This document shows, piece by piece, positions 19,056 to 20,823 of a stretch of 20,823 nt of DNA. The stretch is taken from positions 1 through 20,823 of the forward strand of contig CAMLGF010000067.1 in the NCBI GenBank assembly GCA_946479515.1, given 5' to 3'. The notes beneath the pieces are model-generated. The model was not told the DNA's origin. It saw nothing but the letters and a program-made list of their open reading frames with translations, and searched no databases. A program made the position numbers and the translations under genes. Every line of letters begins with the position of its first letter. The stretch's first letter is position 1. The stretch comes from an uncultured Pseudomonadota bacterium. GTDB taxonomy: Bacteria > Pseudomonadota > Gammaproteobacteria > Steroidobacterales > Steroidobacteraceae.

Positions 19056-19388
19056 TTACTCGACTATTGCGAGAGACTGCACCTTGCACCAGAAAGACCC
19101 TTCGCCTCGGTCAACATAAGTGACGTCGATCAACTTCCCTGCCAGCATCGCGGCGAGCGCCGTCGAGTACACAGTCTTGTCATCGGTCCAGAGCTCGCAG
19201 GTAACGCCAGGATTTGCCGGATTCGGCCCGACACGAGAATTGCCATTAAGATGAATCCACACGTGCGGATTCGCGCCTGTCTCATAGGCTTGAACACGCG
19301 ACACCCGAGCGCCCGTTACGCTCAAAGAGTCTGCCAGGCTCAAGGTACTGAAACCGATCAAGCTAACTAACAGTATCAATTGTTTCAC
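19056..19388 (-). CDS. Small secreted protein with two cysteines
   Basis: This 110-residue protein starts at a GTG (19388) with GGAGG six bases upstream, which fits better than the ATG at 19427. Residues 1-20 form a signal peptide (KQLILLVSLIGFSTLSLA) with cleavage likely after SLA before DSLSV. The mature part of about 90 residues appears all-beta (SVTGARVSRVQAYETG, HVWIHLNGNS) and has two Cys, in TCELW and FWCKV, that could form a disulfide. No family is recognised with confidence. It lies downstream of, and in the same orientation as, the large partial gene at the right edge, about 100 bp away, and may belong with it. Confidence 0.7.
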   Translation of the reverse strand: MKQLILLVSLIGFSTLSLADSLSVTGARVSRVQAYETGANPHVWIHLNGNSRVGPNPANPGVTCELWTDDKTVYSTALAAMLAGKLIDVTYVDRGEGSFWCKVQSLAIVE

Positions 19389-19429
19389 TGGTGCCCTCCA
19401 AAGTCGGCGAAATGGGAAACGGAACATCT

Positions 19430-19449
19430 AAATAAATGGGGACTGTTTT
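19430..19449. repeat. Solo GGGGAC tract
   Basis: AAATAAATGGGGACTGTTTT shares the AAATGGGGAC core with the large palindrome at 13741-13837 but has no facing arm. It lies between the small secreted protein gene and the large partial gene. A degraded or half REP-type element is likely; chance cannot be excluded for one short copy. Confidence 0.5.
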
Positions 19450-19488
19450 CTTGTGCGCTCGTCGCCGCGCCGGCGGAGGCTTCGTTCT

Positions 19489-20823
19489 CTACTCACCATC
19501 GATGATGACTGGATTCCAGTCGCTGCGGTCCTCCGGACCTTCTGGCGTGATCTTGCGGACAGTCGTCCCGCCGTAGTTGCGCTTCCAGTAGCGAGTCATT
19601 TCGATGTTGAGCTGGGCGAATGCCGCCCGACCGTGGATGTCATTCTGATTGCCGGCAATGATATTCAACGGCCGCATGTTCTCGGTCAGCACACATCGCG
19701 CGCGGTTGTAGCCGACGCCGTGCGTGAAGATATAAACGCCGTCCGATTCTCCCTGGACAATCCGTGAAATCGTCCCCGGATACACGAGGTGGTCCGGTTG
19801 CGTAATGTTCTGGAAGGCGCCGATCCAGGGCGGCGTGTCAGTCACCGTCCGCTGGCTGATGAGGCCGGCCGGAATGACGTAGTTCGACTTGTCCCCCGTG
19901 AAATATGGTGGAGAGACGTAGGCCATCTCGTAGGAACCATCGAGTGCGGTCAACTTCGGTCCCAACTTGTAGTGGGGGAACGTGAAGTACCGATGCACTG
20001 CGTTGATGGTCGCCGTGTTGCAGTTGGTGGCGTTGGCCGGACACACCCTCATGCGGACGTCGTAATGGTGAAACGTGGCTTCGGCCGGATCGAACAAGTC
20101 GTCACCCGGGAAGCGTGCGTGCTGCCATTCATTCGGAGTGTCGGCATTCGGCAGACGTGCCAGCCATCGCGACATCTGGCTCTCGTAAATCATGCGTATG
20201 CGTTCTTCGTCCGTCGTCGGCATGGCATGACACGCGGGAGTGTTCAGGCGGCGCAGGATTTCCGCCGTTTCCCGCGCTTCCGGCTCGAACACGGTGTAGT
20301 CCTTTTCATAGGTCACAGTGCCGCCGGTGTAGGTAACAATGTGAATCTCATAGTCACAGAGATTCACCGTGTCGGTCCTTATGTAGTTGCCGTTCGAATC
20401 GTAGATGGCAACAGTGCGATAGCAGGATTCGCCTGGCGGAAAGATCCGTGTGGCGCCGCATTGCCGGCTGGGATATCGCGCGCGGCACTCGTTCAGGAAC
20501 TTCTGAATCAGGAACTGATTTGTCTTGTCCATGACACTCGCGTACCACTTTTGCCCCGTGGGAGCGCTGGTTCGCGTAATGACGAGAGGAGCGTTCGCCT
20601 CGAAGAAGTTGTTGTCGCGTTCCCAGAGCGCGACCTGCGCGTGAAACCGCTTGAAGCTGAGAGTTTCGCGCTTGATCTGCGGGGCGACGCCGGGGCCGTT
20701 GTGATAGAGGATGAGATCGTCCGCATCCGAGATCAAAGACTTGATGCCCATGATCTCGAGGTCGATTTTCCCGTCGACATCGAAATCACGATCATTGAGG
20801 AAGACTTCGTCTGCGATCGGCCA
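19489..20823 (-). CDS. C-terminal part of a large protein with FG-GAP/VCBS-like motif (partial)
   Basis: The frame is open to the right edge, so 444 C-terminal residues are visible and the start is missing; the ATG at 20751 is internal. The first visible residues, LNDRDFDVDGKIDLEIMG, resemble the Asp-rich calcium-binding turn of FG-GAP/VCBS repeats (DxDxDGxxD), so a repeat propeller probably precedes. The remaining roughly 400 residues match no family I recognise. They are rich in aromatic residues and scattered Cys, without membrane segments, which suits an exported protein. Conserved-looking stretches near the end are VYIFTHGVGYNR and NDIHGRAAFAQLNIEMTRYWK. GC content is lower than in the housekeeping block. 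A surface or secreted factor is a reasonable guess, but the function is unknown. Confidence 0.7.
   Translation of the reverse strand, partial: WPIADEVFLNDRDFDVDGKIDLEIMGIKSLISDADDLILYHNGPGVAPQIKRETLSFKRFHAQVALWERDNNFFEANAPLVITRTSAPTGQKWYASVMDKTNQFLIQKFLNECRARYPSRQCGATRIFPPGESCYRTVAIYDSNGNYIRTDTVNLCDYEIHIVTYTGGTVTYEKDYTVFEPEARETAEILRRLNTPACHAMPTTDEERIRMIYESQMSRWLARLPNADTPNEWQHARFPGDDLFDPAEATFHHYDVRMRVCPANATNCNTATINAVHRYFTFPHYKLGPKLTALDGSYEMAYVSPPYFTGDKSNYVIPAGLISQRTVTDTPPWIGAFQNITQPDHLVYPGTISRIVQGESDGVYIFTHGVGYNRARCVLTENMRPLNIIAGNQNDIHGRAAFAQLNIEMTRYWKRNYGGTTVRKITPEGPEDRSDWNPVIIDGE

Overview
The window reads as chromosomal DNA of a high-GC gammaproteobacterium. The evidence is the gene order dsbD - tlpA-like - aroQ - accB - accC - prmA - zinc-ribbon gene - dusB - fis - purH - purD, which is familiar from Pseudomonas and Xanthomonadales relatives, together with a dusB-fis pair and a CIRCE-type operator ahead of groESL. 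This placement is inference; no rRNA or tRNA is present to test it.

Region 1 (about 7-13620, minus strand, read right to left) is one co-directional block of twelve genes with short gaps or overlaps. DsbD and a membrane-anchored TlpA-like thioredoxin come first and are coupled by a GTGA overlap; they carry reducing power to the periplasm. They are followed by AroQ (shikimate pathway), AccB and AccC (biotin carboxyl carrier and biotin carboxylase of acetyl-CoA carboxylase), PrmA (L11 methyltransferase), an MJ0042/DUF3426 membrane protein, DusB (tRNA dihydrouridine synthase), the nucleoid protein Fis, PurH and PurD (purine synthesis), and a CYTH-CHAD protein coupled to purD. DsbD is unusual in having two tandem periplasmic alpha domains.

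Region 2 (13621-13946) is the divergent spacer between dsbD and groES. It holds a perfect 45-bp inverted repeat of GGGGAC type (REP/MITE-like). Four bases further on is a TTGAAA-16-TACAAT promoter overlapping a CIRCE-like HrcA operator.

Region 3 (13947-17231, plus strand) contains groES, groEL and a strong terminator, then a secreted six-repeat TolB/PD40-type beta-propeller gene. Exactly 1270 bp downstream of the true groEL 3' end there is a decayed second copy of that 3' end together with its terminator. The propeller gene is therefore bracketed by direct repeats of the groEL tail.

Region 4 (17232-20823) is accessory and gene-poor. It has an SdpR-like ArsR repressor overlapping an SdpI-like membrane protein, with an AT-rich inverted repeat as likely operator. 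Next comes a 400-bp stretch of doubtful short ORFs, a small secreted two-cysteine protein, a second GGGGAC tract, and the C-terminal 444 residues of a large protein that runs off the right edge and begins, in view, with an FG-GAP/VCBS-like Asp-rich motif. The last two genes are not recognised beyond these features.
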